From assembly GCA_029204225.1 (NCBI GenBank), contig CM055107.1, positions 14,194,900 to 14,258,899 of the forward strand: a stretch of DNA of 64,000 bases, given 5' to 3'. Source of the stretch: Diphasiastrum complanatum. Taxonomy: Eukaryota > Streptophyta > Lycopodiopsida > Lycopodiales > Lycopodiaceae. Position 1 is the first letter of the stretch; each line of letters begins with the position of its first letter. The position numbers and the translations under genes are program-made. Below, piece after piece: positions 22,134 through 32,708 of the stretch. The notes beneath the pieces were generated by a model that was given only the letters and a program-made list of their open reading frames with translations, was not told the origin of the DNA and did no database searches.

Positions 22134-22440
22134 CTATTGGAACGTAGATGGTGCATTCGTCAACCCAAAATGAAGCACGAGAAATTCATAGTGATCGAAT
22201 CTTGTCCGAAAGCCAGTCTTCTGCACATCATCCGGATGAATTCTAATCTGATGATATCTGGTTCTAAGATCTATCTTTGTGAAGTATTTAGCTCCACCTA
22301 ATCTATCTACCAGATCATTTATACGAGGCAAAGGATATTTATTTTTAATAGTTACCTTATTCAACCCTTTGTAGTCCACACACATCATGAAGCCTCCATC
22401 TTTCTTCGCTTTTAGAAGACTACCGATCTAGACGACGGTA
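22134..22440 (-). pseudogene. Chromovirus RT, two internal deletions
   Basis: The block [51 protein letters not shown] and [11 protein letters not shown] is intact over 85 codons and includes the first catalytic Asp (KIDL). Upstream, EELPHGIPSS joins too early to the KKDGGF motif, so roughly 60 residues of the RT N-terminus are missing. Downstream, MNDLFRPYL jumps to IEWNDEL, removing the YLDD catalytic box. Both deletions abolish RT activity. Confidence 0.9.
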
Positions 22441-22559
22441 TTCCATGAGGTAATTCTTCTGAAAATATTTCTTTAAATTCAGACAATAACTTATTCTTCT
22501 CAATTTGCTCATGATCTAAGTCTACTGAGTTAAGAATATTTGACAATTACAACTACTTA

Positions 22560-23184
22560 GATGCATTTCAGATAAATCCAAAATTGGCTTAGCAAATAAA
22601 GAATAAGCTTCATACTGCGAATAAAATTTTTTCACTACATTAGCAAATGAACTCATCCGAGATGGATGTACAAAATTGTCTCCAAACAATGTAACTATTT
22701 TGTTACCCTCCTAAAAAGAAACATGCTTCTCAAAATCTATCTCAGGATGCTTATTAAATAACCACTCGTATCCTAGAATTATGTCCGTATGCGCTAAATC
22801 TAAAACATGGAAATCAATAAACTCTCTATAGTCCTGGATCCAGACTGGAAGCCTTGGAACTTTCACATCCCACATCTCCAACTCCACTCCTGAAGCTAGA
22901 TATACTCGATATCTATGGCTATTGGCTTCAGTTTTGAGTCCGAGTCTCTACACAAGACCAGAGTTAATGAAATTATGAGTAGATCCACTGTCCACTAAAA
23001 TACTAACTTCATGCCCCGTCACAGTGCCTTTCAAACGAAATAAATCATTTGGCAAAAATGAAGCAATACTGAAAGAACAATCACAGTCACAATTAATTTT
23101 ATTAATTTCCAGCTTAAGATTATCTTTACCTGGCATCTCAATCACTTGAGCAGCGCCTTTCTTTCGCTCCGGGCAGAATTTCAT
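22560..23184 (-). pseudogene. Chromovirus aspartic protease
   Basis: Reads GHEVSILVDSGSTHNFINSG, with the catalytic Asp in DSG at about 22989-22997. A stop follows (LV*RLGL), then YRVYLASGVELEMWDVKV and LDLAHTDIILGYEWL, the usual second half of a gypsy retropepsin (ILGYEWL = ILGMDWL position). Fused downstream of gag as in other chromoviruses. Confidence 0.85.
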
Positions 23185-24081
23185 AACATGTCCAGGCTGA
23201 CTGCAATGGAAACAAACATTGGTCCTTCTAGCCTATTTCTGGGACTTCTTCTTCTTTTGTCTAAATTCAGATGCAACTTGATCCAGTTCGTCAAAATATT
23301 TAGTTTTCTTATTCCCACGAATTCTTTTCTTCCCTATTTTTTGGCTGGGTCCGGATGATCCAGATGGATTAGCTTGTAACTGCTTCCTAGATGCCACTAC
23401 CGTGGAGTCGTGAGCTTTCGCGACACGAACAACATCATCAAAGGTTTGAAGTACGTTACGCTTACACTCATTCTGATAATTTGCAGACAGACCTAAAATA
23501 AACTACCACAGTGCCAGTTTTGCGTCGAATGAGGGGACTTTATTCCATAAATCCATAAAATCTTGTAGGTATGAGTCCAAACTCCGAGTATCCATTTTGC
23601 AATTCACAAATCTTTGGTAAAAATCTGAGTCGTTCACAACCACAAACGACTTTTTGAACACCTCCTTAAACTCGTCCAATGTGGCAGGTTTAGGTTGCAA
23701 GTCACGCCACCACGACAAAGCTTTACCACGGAAGAATAGAATAACACTCTCTCCGTCTTGTCACCTACGAATCTCGGAGGGATCTTTTTCTCCTCAGGAA
23801 TTCCATGTGGATTCAAATAAGCGGTTCACTTGGTTAACCAGTCATCCACAATTTCAGGTTTCTTCTCTTTCTTCTCCTTCGAAAAAGGTTCAGGCTAAAA
23901 GTCCAAATTCGGAACAGACAAAAGCTCTCACTTGATTCAACAGTACTTCCATTTGTTGATCATGTAAAGTGTTCCTGTTGTTTATCTCACTAATCGCTTG
24001 GCTTAATGACTGGCAAATCTGCAGATAGGTAGGCATTGGCACTTGACCATTGAGAGTTGCATTTGCATTATCGTCTGCCAT
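23173..24081 (-). pseudogene. Chromovirus gag
   Basis: A start at 24081 opens MADDNANATLNGQ and a predicted coiled region (SEINNRNTLHDQQMEVLLNQ). After a stop and frameshifts come SWWRDLQPKPATLDEFKEVF and YLQDFMDLWNKVPSFD (23503-23718), the retrotransposon gag core. A basic linker and one CCHC knuckle, CFHCSQPGHVMKFC (23173-23214), follow. At least two frameshifts and two stops. The start codon was chosen as the first Met of the frame after the leader. Confidence 0.85.
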
Positions 24082-24658
24082 ATTGATTTTCTGACATGCA
24101 AAATTTGCCTAAATTAGTCGAGATCCAATCATCAACTAATAAGTGAAACGTTCAAAACCTTCATAACTGGCTGATATTATTCAGCAAGGTCTTTCACTCG
24201 TTTGTGCAAACTTTCGCAAAATCAATATCAGATCAAATTAAACAACAACAACTTTTTATGACCAAACACTAAAATTTACAAAAAAAACTGGGATTTTCAA
24301 AATCCGTTTGAAATGGACCAACTGTGAAAATCGATTAAAATGATCGATTTTGCAAAAACACAGGCACTGTCTCAAATTGGAATCATTTCAAAAAATCTTG
24401 CATGCAACTAACTCGACATGCATAGAATTTCTCAAAAAAATGAATTTTTTTTCGTAAATGGCCTAGTTGCTAGGAAATCTGCTTTTTGATCTAGAATTGC
24501 CAAAAATAGCTACATGCAAGACTTCTACTGATCGAAATCACTGGTTACACATGCAACATGCATTTAAGCATGCATACAATCTATCCATACATTTCCATCA
24601 ACAAGAAAGCACTATACTGATTACAAGCATGCATGCATCAGAACAATTCTGAAATTTT

Positions 24659-24905
24659 ACGGTTCCTTGAACCGTGGTGCGGTTCACCTAAAAAATAAAT
24701 TAATTAATTAATTAAATAATATCCTAATTTCCTCCCCCCAAAACCTCTCATAGCTCATTTTTTGACCCCTCTCTATAAAATAATAATAATAATAATAATT
24801 AATTAATCAATTATGCCACGGTTCCCACGGTTTCCCCTAAAAAAAATGTGAACCGCATGGTTCATAGTATGGTTCTGAGAACCGTACTAAACCGTTAACG
24901 GTTCA
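24659..24905. mobile_element. MITE-like palindromic insertion with ACGGTTC ends
   Basis: ACGGTTC..GAACC..GCGGTTCAC at 24659-24687 is imperfectly mirrored by GTGAACCGCATGGTTC..GAACCGT at 24848-24885. The core is AT-rich with (TTAA)n and (TAA)n. GGTTCTGAGAACC (24871-24883) and AACCGTTAACGGTT (24890-24903) are themselves palindromes. Short, non-coding, inverted-repeat ended: the layout of a MITE. Target duplication not resolved. Confidence 0.45.
24778..24806. repeat. (TAA)n microsatellite
   Basis: About seven TAA units followed by AATTAATTAAT, inside the MITE-like insertion. Confidence 0.85.
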
Positions 24906-26127
24906 TTAATTCTATGTCTCTTACCACAAGATTTAACCTAGTTAAGGTTTTCCAAAACTACTAATACTACTTTATGTACTATAATTTTAGCTCAAAAATT
25001 GCCAAACTTCAGACGACCATAACTTTCTCTACATGACACCAAATTGGTCGCTGTAAAGCACAATACACAGGGAGAGTGGGTCTACAAGACACTTGCCACA
25101 TCACCCTGCCACCTTGGCATCACACTGTGAGCAGTAAATGCTTAAAAAAAAGGTAGGAGGGCGCACTTTTAAAGAGAGGAATCAGCCCAATAAGCCTTGG
25201 ATCAGAGGTTACAAGCACTCTACCAAGGTTCATTAGAGAGGCATAGAAGCTTCTAACAGGTCCAACAAGCAATCATAAGCTCAGATCATGCAAAAAATGC
25301 CTTTTTGGCCTCCTTCAATAAGCAAAACTTCAATATGTTGGTGTCTAATGCACATCTATCCAAATTGGATGCATGATGGCCCAAATCAGAGGCAATCCAA
25401 CATATCTTTCTTGAAACAAGAACCAACAGGTTCAGACCCCCAATTGAGAGGTATCATGCTCAAAAATCATAAAAAATACACTATTTTTTAGTGTTTTGAG
25501 CCCCCTAATGGTGTCGCTTAGGGACAGCTTCATTACATCTCTGGAAACGTTCATACCAAGTCTTGGCTGAGAATTTTGTGATCTACCCCAAAATTAGTCC
25601 AAAAATCATCAAAAAACCTTGTTTTTTGACCAATTTTGACCGAAATTTTTGGGAAAATCCACAAATTCGTGCAATCAGATCCAAATCCCTATAAATCCAT
25701 TGCATTAAAGCACTAAAAGCTCTTATTCAAGTCAACCACCCCCAATTTGTGGTCCAAAATCACTATCTAGCCAACCTTTTGACTATTCAAACATCATGCA
25801 ATCATTAAATTCCGTAATTAATGACTGTAAAACAATAAGTACAATATGGAAAATGTACTACACCAGATCCTATAACCAATTTCTTGCAAAAACCATCAAT
25901 TCTAGATGAAAAAATTCACTAAATTAATAAAAAATCCTATGATTTCCATCAAAATTCATGGAGCAAATCCACAATCATGATCCTTAGGCTGAAAGTACAC
26001 CAAGGATCTAAGAATCCACCTACTTGAAATTGAATTCCAACATCTGGAAGAAGAAGCAAAGAGCTACACCAAAAGAACTGCAAAGTCCAAGATCCTCAAG
26101 CTCCACTTCCTGGTAGATGTGATCCAA

Positions 26128-26139
26128 GCTCTGATACCA
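26128..26139 (-). promoter_or_regulatory. Chromovirus primer binding site (initiator tRNA-Met)
   Basis: The minus strand reads TGGTATCAGAGC, a perfect 12-nt match to the complement of the plant initiator tRNA-Met 3' end. It fixes the 5' end of the internal region. Confidence 0.9.
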
Positions 26140-26140
26140 C

Positions 26141-26628
26141 TATAAGAACTACCAAGTGAAGATCTTCAGGATTCCAATCACATGCAAACCAAAAGGACAT
26201 TTGTGGAGCATGAACCACCCAACCAATATGGAGAGGCTAGTCAATATCCTAATCAATCCACCCCCAAGCCACAGTGAAGAACACAAGAGAGGAGAGGAGA
26301 AACTGACTCAAGAATCACAATTCACAATAGGAGGATGGGTGAGTTTCCACTAGACTTCTTCTCCTCAAGAGAGAGAAAATATTCACTTCAGGATCTCCAT
26401 GCAACCTAAATTGAGCTACTGACCTCCTATTCTTGCATTAAAGCAGTCTTCACCATGGATGTGCTCCTATGTCCAATTATAGGTCTGGACCCTCATATGA
26501 TTATTGATTATTTAATACGACCACGTTCGGAATGACGTAGCATAACTAATAACCACATACAACTGGAGTGATTGGCTATCCACGTCAGGAATTATTCTGA
26601 TTCCCTTGTACAGGACATGGACATAGCA
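26141..26628 (-). repeat. 5' LTR of the chromovirus
   Basis: Starts TGCTATGTCC on the minus strand at 26628 (matching TGTTATGTCC of the 3' LTR) and ends between the PBS and TGAAGATCTTCA (26156-26167). Length about 470-490 bp. The inner end lacks an obvious CA adjacent to the PBS. Confidence 0.7.
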
Positions 26629-28329
26629 ATTGCAAATTAGCTAACTATATTGCCAGTAAGATCCTTGACATAAATGCACCTAGATTTAGTTAGACTGAAC
26701 TTGTCTTGATTGACTCAAGTGTGAACTTGTAGAAAGCTAGTCAAGTGGAAAATTGCCCCTTGGCATCATTTTATTGATTGGACAAGCATTCCCATGTGAA
26801 TGAGACATGGTTCCCACGTGTGAGAGGATGTTACCACATGTGGAAAGATCAGTAGCTTATCATAGGAGTAAATCTTGTAAGTTCCTATAAGTTAGGAAAA
26901 TCACCACAAATGAAGCAAAATCATGGTGAGGAGTCAAAGAGGTGGGGGCTTATGGTTGATATAGATGATGTGGCATTTCCCACACATGTCATACCAGATG
27001 AGTAAGCATACCAGTCGAAATGTACTTGATCTATATAGATCATCATTGTCAATAATCCAATCTTAGTGAGAGATCTTGATTTTGAGGCAATACCTTGTTA
27101 TTTTCACTATTTGCGTTGTGATTTCTTACATTGAATGCTTTAAATAGGTAATGATCTTCAATCTCTACTCATTGTCCGTACATTGACAGATTTTCACACA
27201 TGTGAGGCCGCTCTTGAGCTGTTTTGATCATCTGTCAAGTTGTTCTTGCTAGTTAGATCAATTTTTGTTCTAGATCTAAACCTAGACATTCGAATTGAGA
27301 TTGATCTAACTAATTAGCACCCAACACCTCTTGTGGATCGATTGTAGATCCAATTAAGATCCAAAATTTACTAAATTCAACAATGTGTGTGTGTGTGTGT
27401 GTGTGTGTGTTCCCCATTCTCATTAGTGAAACTGATCAACATCACCATGAAAACTTGTCTACCTAAATAGTACTTACTAGAGTAAGACTCAACATAACTC
27501 TAGATAAGTGGTAGCTCAACTATGACTTAAGCTGGAGTTGAATTTAGTAATAATCAATGCACAACTAGTGGCGGATATCATAAGCAAGAGTTAACTCCTT
27601 AGCAAGTAGCAAGGGTTGTGGTTATACATACTTGAGCATGACAACATTATTTCTATTGATCACTTTTGCCATAGACAAGATGTTGAGATCAATGGATCAT
27701 CTAGCCTTGGGACAAAGCAACTTGATAATAACAAAACTAGGCCCACAACTAGCTGCTCACATAATTTTACTATGATTAGGATAAAAATATATATATTAAA
27801 GGGCTTGATTATGTATCCTGAGTATCATGTTTTCTCATTTGATAGGAGAGAGTGTGTGAGTGATATTCTCCTCCTTTGCTTCTCACGCGAAGGCTTGGTA
27901 AGAGTGAGAGAGTAAGACAGAATGATCAAATTCTATTGAATATTTCCTTTTATTATTGTTAGATTTACAAGTTGGATGTGTTCTCCATCAATAATCTTGC
28001 ATTTACCATGCTCCATTTGAATTATATATGCCATTTTAGATAGTATGCTACTCTTTTTAGCTCTTTAAATCATGAAACCATGCATTATATCAATTTTTGA
28101 GAAGATAGAGAGTGAGAGCTATGGACTACACAACTAACTTAAAAAATCTACATTTTTTTTTTTTTGGTGTCAAATTGCTACTAGTTTAGGATTGTTGTCA
28201 TGTGCCAAACCCAATCGAATAGCAATAATTATGAAACTAAAGCCACAGTAAAAAAAAGAACAAGACATTCATGTTGATATAGCCATAAAACACAAGTCAC
28301 AAATACAGCTCCATGAAATCATCAGTAGA
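26629..28329. other. Spacer, nothing recognised except a microsatellite
   Basis: AT-rich non-coding sequence with a (GT)n run. No gene or repeat family identified. Confidence 0.4.
27384..27410. repeat. (TG)n microsatellite
   Basis: About 13 uninterrupted TG units. Confidence 0.9.
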
Positions 28330-28675
28330 ATTAAGGAATGGAAGGAAATAAATACAAAATGGGGATGGAATTCATGTGGATTTGGCACATGAGACCTAGC
28401 AAGCTCTATTCCCAAGGCTCACATTCACAAAGAGTAAGCCCTCTTATTTGCAAATGAGGCAAGAGATCCTTCAAAATGATGTCTCTTGCTTACTTATAGA
28501 CAAATCCCCTAACTTAATTAAACATGACTATCTTGAAGGATAATTAGCCATTGTTAAGTGTTATGAGGTGTACTTTGGGCCCTTGTTGGCCTATTATCTC
28601 TATTTAAGTACTTTGGAGGGCCTAAAGAGTGAATCACCTTTTTCTTAAGGCTAATAGCTCCTCTTGGGCCTAACA
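28330..28675 (-). repeat. Possible solo or truncated LTR
   Basis: On the minus strand GTGGAAGATT precedes TGTTAGGCCCAAG starting at 28675. GTCTATAAG near 28488-28501 could be its TATA box. No adjoining pol sequence, and the left end is a guess. Confidence 0.35.
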
Positions 28676-29037
28676 AATCTTCCACTGGATATTATAATGC
28701 GTTGATAAGCAATGATGTATTAAAAGTACATGACATGGATTTAGATATAAAAGAGAACATTAGGCTCCATATCTTAGGTAGGCTTGTTGCTTGTCAAAAT
28801 CCTTGGATTTTAAAGATCAATCTCTTTGAAAAGAAGACCTTGGATTATATACTACCTTTGGGAGTTGGAAGGTTAGCATTCTTGCGTGCTCAAATGCGAA
28901 GCCAAGATTAAAGCAAAATGCAAAGCGAGGGGCAGCCAGTCATTGGCATTAGTCTTTGAAAACTCATTCTACTGAAAAGCAAAGCCTGCAGGATTCGTAG
29001 CAGGGTCTTGTTGGCCAACAAGGAGGCTTCACACTAA
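28676..29037. other. 5' flank of the non-LTR element
   Basis: Frame 1 here contains stops at 28960 and 29035, and no conserved start was recognised. It may include the element's 5' UTR. Confidence 0.4.
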
Positions 29038-32000
29038 TTTTTGGAATCTTCAGAGGCTGCGGCTGGAACTTTACCTGTCAATATGGTTCCTCAAGAATCT
29101 TCTCATCCTTTGCAACTCCCGGATTTCAATCCTCTTGTTCGACGTGGAGAAAAGAGACCTGCTTCCCCTTCAGAGCATCCTTCTAGTGCTTTCCCTTCTT
29201 GCGCGCATCGTGAAGCCCACCGTGATGTTGCAGATTCCTTGCTTGTCTCCTCTGGCTAGGTGGTGCCATACTGTCCGCCCCATCTTCGCCATCAGCTTTC
29301 TTCCTCTCTTTCTGTTTCTCAGCTTTCTCCTTCTTCCTCTTCTCGCCCTCGTGTTCCATGTGCAGGCTGTGGTCGCCTTTATGTGCAAGGTGCCGGTCTT
29401 TCTCGCCATCATAACGCTTGCTCTGCTTTTTGTCAACAACTCGCATTAACCAAAGTCGACCTTGCACCTCATCCTGCTCCCACTTCGCCACCTGACTCGG
29501 CTTGGACCTGGATTTGCTCCCTTGATATCTTGACTGCTTTTCACTTGGGTTTTCCTCGTCCTCGTCTTTATGCACACATTCCCTTTGCCTTGCGCTTAGA
29601 CGTCCAGAGAGCTTTGTCCTTACCTTTGTCTCGTCTGGCTTCCAACCCTTCTGATATTGCAGCTTGGCATGCCTTTTTGCTTTTTCCTCTCTGGTGTTTG
29701 CCTCTGTCTCCCCGGGGTGGTGATGCTGGTCATAGGGAAACTCGCAACAGGATTCGTCGCTTTATGTCAGGAGATTGGGAAAATCTGCAAGAAGAGCATT
29801 TTCTTCACTGTCATGCGCTTGCTGCTCAGCGGGATTCGACCTCGGATGGTGTTTCTATACCCCTTGTTCATCATCGGTTGCGTCGCTGTGTTTTACTTGG
29901 GCAAGTGGGTGAGTATTCTCGTGCAGCTCGTGCTCTAGCTCCTACAAGTCCAGCTACTCCTTCTGCTGCCACCCTTCAGGCTTTGGAGCTTCTTCACCCA
30001 CCGGCAAATGACTCTCTTCTTTCTTTTGTTGAGGACTTTGAACCTGATTCCGATTTGCAGCTCTTAGAACCTCATTTTCTTAATGCTTTTCTGCACAGCC
30101 CTCATTTGTCAACTGGGGGTCCTTCTGGTATGGTTTTCGAGTATCTTTGTGACTGTTTTTCTCCTGATGACTCTGCTAGCGGGTTTGGTTTGCTCTTTCA
30201 AGTTTGCTCTTCTGTAGCATGTGGCTGTATTCCTCTTTCTATTGCTCGTATTCTTGGTGCTGCTCGTTTGATAGCCTTGGATAAGCCTGGCGGTGGAGTG
30301 CGTCCCATTGCTGTTGGAGAGGTTTTATACAGATTGGTTTCTAGGGCTCTTGGTTTTCAGCTTCGTGACAGTTTTCATGACCACCTATTTCCTCATCAGT
30401 TTGGTTGTGCTACTCCTGGCGGTTGCGAGACAGTCATACATGCTTTGCGTGCTACCTTGGATCTTCATCCAGATTGGGTTGTCCTTCAGGTGGATGTTAA
30501 AAATGCTTTCAATTCTGTTTCTCGAGGGGCCATTTTCGAAGAACTTCGTGCGGCTCACGGTCCTCTCACTTAGCTCATCCCGTTTGTTTGCTCTTTTTAT
30601 TCCATGGATGCACCTCTATATTTCAGTCATGTTTCTCGCTTAGGTGATGTTTCGGTTATCTCGTCTGCTGATGGTATCAGACAAGGTGATTCCTTGGGTG
30701 GTGTTCTTTTTGCTTTGGCGCACTTTCGGGCATTGCGTGCTTCTTCTGCTGCTTTTCCTTCTTGTTTGTTTCCCTCTATTGCTGATGATACGCATATTGT
30801 GGGACCTGCTAATGACGTCTTTCCGGCTTTCCTACATTTCTCTCAGCAACTTTCGGCTTTGGGCCTCATTGTCAATCCCTCTAAGTGCGTTGTCTGGTGT
30901 CCTCAAGGCCTCCTTTCTGAGCTCCCTTTACCTACAAGTTTCAATACTCCGGTTGATGGGATTAGAGTGCTTGGTATTCCTATAGGTTTCTCGGATTTTG
31001 TGGCTTCCTCTTTGCGGGACACTTTGGACGCACATCTTCGTCACGCTGATTTGCTACCAAAGCTTGGCAATGCTTAAGTTGCTATAGGGATTCTCACTCA
31101 ATGCTTCGCTCAACAACCAAGTTATACTCTACGGTGTGTTCCTCCCTCTCTTGATGTTTTGGCTTTGCTACAGGATTTCGATAATACTTAATCAGATATT
31201 TTGGGTCACTTGATAGGTTCAGAATCCTTTCGTATTCCCAATGGTCAATTCGTTAAGCGACAAGTCTCTCTTCCCGCTTCGTTTGGAGGTGTTGGTCTTT
31301 CTTGCACAGCTTCTATTGCTCCAGTTGCTTTTATGGGAAGTTGGGCCCTTGTTGCCTCTGCACTTATCTCTCGGTTTCAGCAAGACAACAAGCCCATTCT
31401 TCTCGATTCAGTAGCTCATGTGGAAACAGACATTCTTCCTTTCCAACAACATCTTCGTGCGGCCAAGGATCTCATTCCTCCACCTGTACGAGCTTCTTTA
31501 CCTCCCTTTGATGAATCTTTGCTTAGTCATCAGCGTGCTCATTTTCAGAAGTATCTTTTGGAGCGCTTCCACTCTCATGCTTTCACTCAGCTTCTCATTG
31601 ATTCACCTTCCAATAAGACTCGAGCTCGCCTTTTGTCTTGTGCAGGTCCGGGTGCTGGTGCTTGGCTTGTTGCGCGCCTTGTTGTTCCACACTTGCGCCT
31701 TTCTTCAGAGTTGTTTCTCACCGCTCTTCGGGTTAGGTTGGGTCTCCCTCATCCAGTGCTGGCAGGTTTGACAAAATGTTCCTGTGGTCACCCTATTGAT
31801 CCTATTGGCACTCATCTCATGCGTTGCCCTTCTGGCGAAGAGCGTACTACGACTCATGATTCCATTCGTGACGCATTGGCATCTATTGCTCATGAATGCG
31901 GCTTTCATGTTGTTCGGGAGCAGACCCACATCTTGCCTGTGTCTGATTCACAGTCGCCTCGGAGTCCAGTTGATCTTGTTCTTTCGCGCGAGGGGATTCG

Positions 32001-32411
32001 CACTCTTGGGGATGTTGTTGTTGCTGATCCTTCGCGGCCTGACCTCCTTTGTCGTGCTTCAACTACTCAGGGTGCCGTTGCTTCTCATGCAGCTCTAGAT
32101 AAAGAGCGAGATTATTCACATCGCACTCCTGGAGAAGGCTTTATTTCTTTTGCTTTGGAAACATTTGGGTGCCTGCATAAGAAATTCGATGATTTTTTAT
32201 CCTCCTGTGCAGGTTTTGCAGCGAAACTCCAAGGTCGTGGTGCCTCACCTTTATCTATCATTACGGCTTATTATCGTCAACGAGTTTCGAGGCAATTGCA
32301 ATACTTCGACGTGCCGTAGTTGCAGGAACGGCTGCTTTACAGCTTCCTGCACTACCTAAACTTCCAACTGTCTTAACTAGCGACTTACACCAAGCAGTAG
32401 GCTTTATGTAG
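29038..32411 (+). pseudogene. R2-like non-LTR retrotransposon ORF: zinc finger, RT, CCHC, restriction-like endonuclease
   Basis: Frame 1 runs from 29038 to about 32290, then frame 3 to a stop at 32409-32411, about 1,120 codons. In order: a Pro/Ser-rich N-terminus; a CxxC...H..C zinc finger with the GLSRH signature (29359-29421); the RT with KPGGGVRPIAVGEVLYRL, GCETVIHALR, VDVKNAFNSVSR, DGIRQGDSLGG and the catalytic IADDTHIV (Ala-Asp-Asp at 30781-30789); a CxC...H...C motif (31777-31827); then PVDLV (Asp at 31972) and LGDVVVAD (Asp at 32011), fitting a PD-(D/E)xK restriction-like endonuclease. This architecture defines R2/Utopia-type elements, which nick DNA and prime reverse transcription on the target. 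Four in-frame stops (29257 TAG, 30571 TAG, 31075 TAA, 31189 TAA) and one late frameshift make it a pseudogene. The start codon is unknown. Confidence 0.8.
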
Positions 32412-32708
32412 ATACTCTGCAAGATTGTTGCTTTGTTATACTTGTACAGTATCTCAATTCGCCTTATGGCCTTTACGCTTTTTACATGCAATCCTTTGTA
32501 CTTTGATGGGTTTTCCATCTTTTATTAATAAAGCCAGGAAGTTCATCATTTTTTTTGAAGGTGCAAAACAAAAGTTCGTAAATACTTCCCTATGTAGAAA
32601 GTTCTCGTCTGTCTGTCTCTCTCTCTCTCTCTCTCGCTCGCTCGCGATCGATCAGATCTAGATCTCGTGCTCGGCGTTTTGGTAGCGGACATCGACACCC
32701 GCCTCTTC
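32412..32708 (+). promoter_or_regulatory. 3' end of the non-LTR element and QCR6 5' region
   Basis: AATAAA at 32527-32532 could be the polyadenylation signal of the retroelement. A (CT)n run at 32616-32635, passing into CGCTCGCTCGCG and GATC repeats, is typical of plant 5' UTR/core promoter DNA and lies 75-90 bp upstream of the QCR6 start. The border between element and promoter was not located. Confidence 0.45.

Larger units (their letters stand above)
24082..26127 (-). other. Untranslated leader of the chromovirus
   Basis: About 2 kb between PBS and gag without a coding frame, long for a chromovirus. The MITE-like insertion at 24659-24905 explains roughly 250 bp of it. Confidence 0.6.
20024..26628 (-). 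mobile_element. Ty3/gypsy chromovirus, near complete but dead
   Basis: Minus-strand element with 5' LTR (26628 down to about 26141), PBS, 2-kb leader, gag, protease, RT, RNase H, integrase with chromodomain, and the first 82 bp of the 3' LTR. The 82-bp LTR overlap (20024-20105 versus 26547-26628) aligns without gaps and with seven differences, all transitions. The left end is truncated, so no target duplication can be tested. The RT has lost its YxDD segment and the integrase its catalytic Glu, so the copy cannot be autonomous. Confidence 0.88.

Noticed and set aside
29135-29575. Overlapping long frames on both strands at the start of the R2-like ORF
   Set aside because: Shadows of the Pro/Ser-rich frame 1 coding sequence; no zinc finger or RT motif in them.
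31201-32319. 372-codon frame as a separate gene
   Set aside because: It is the endonuclease part of the R2-like ORF after the TAA at 31189, in the same frame, and its last ten codons belong to a shifted frame.
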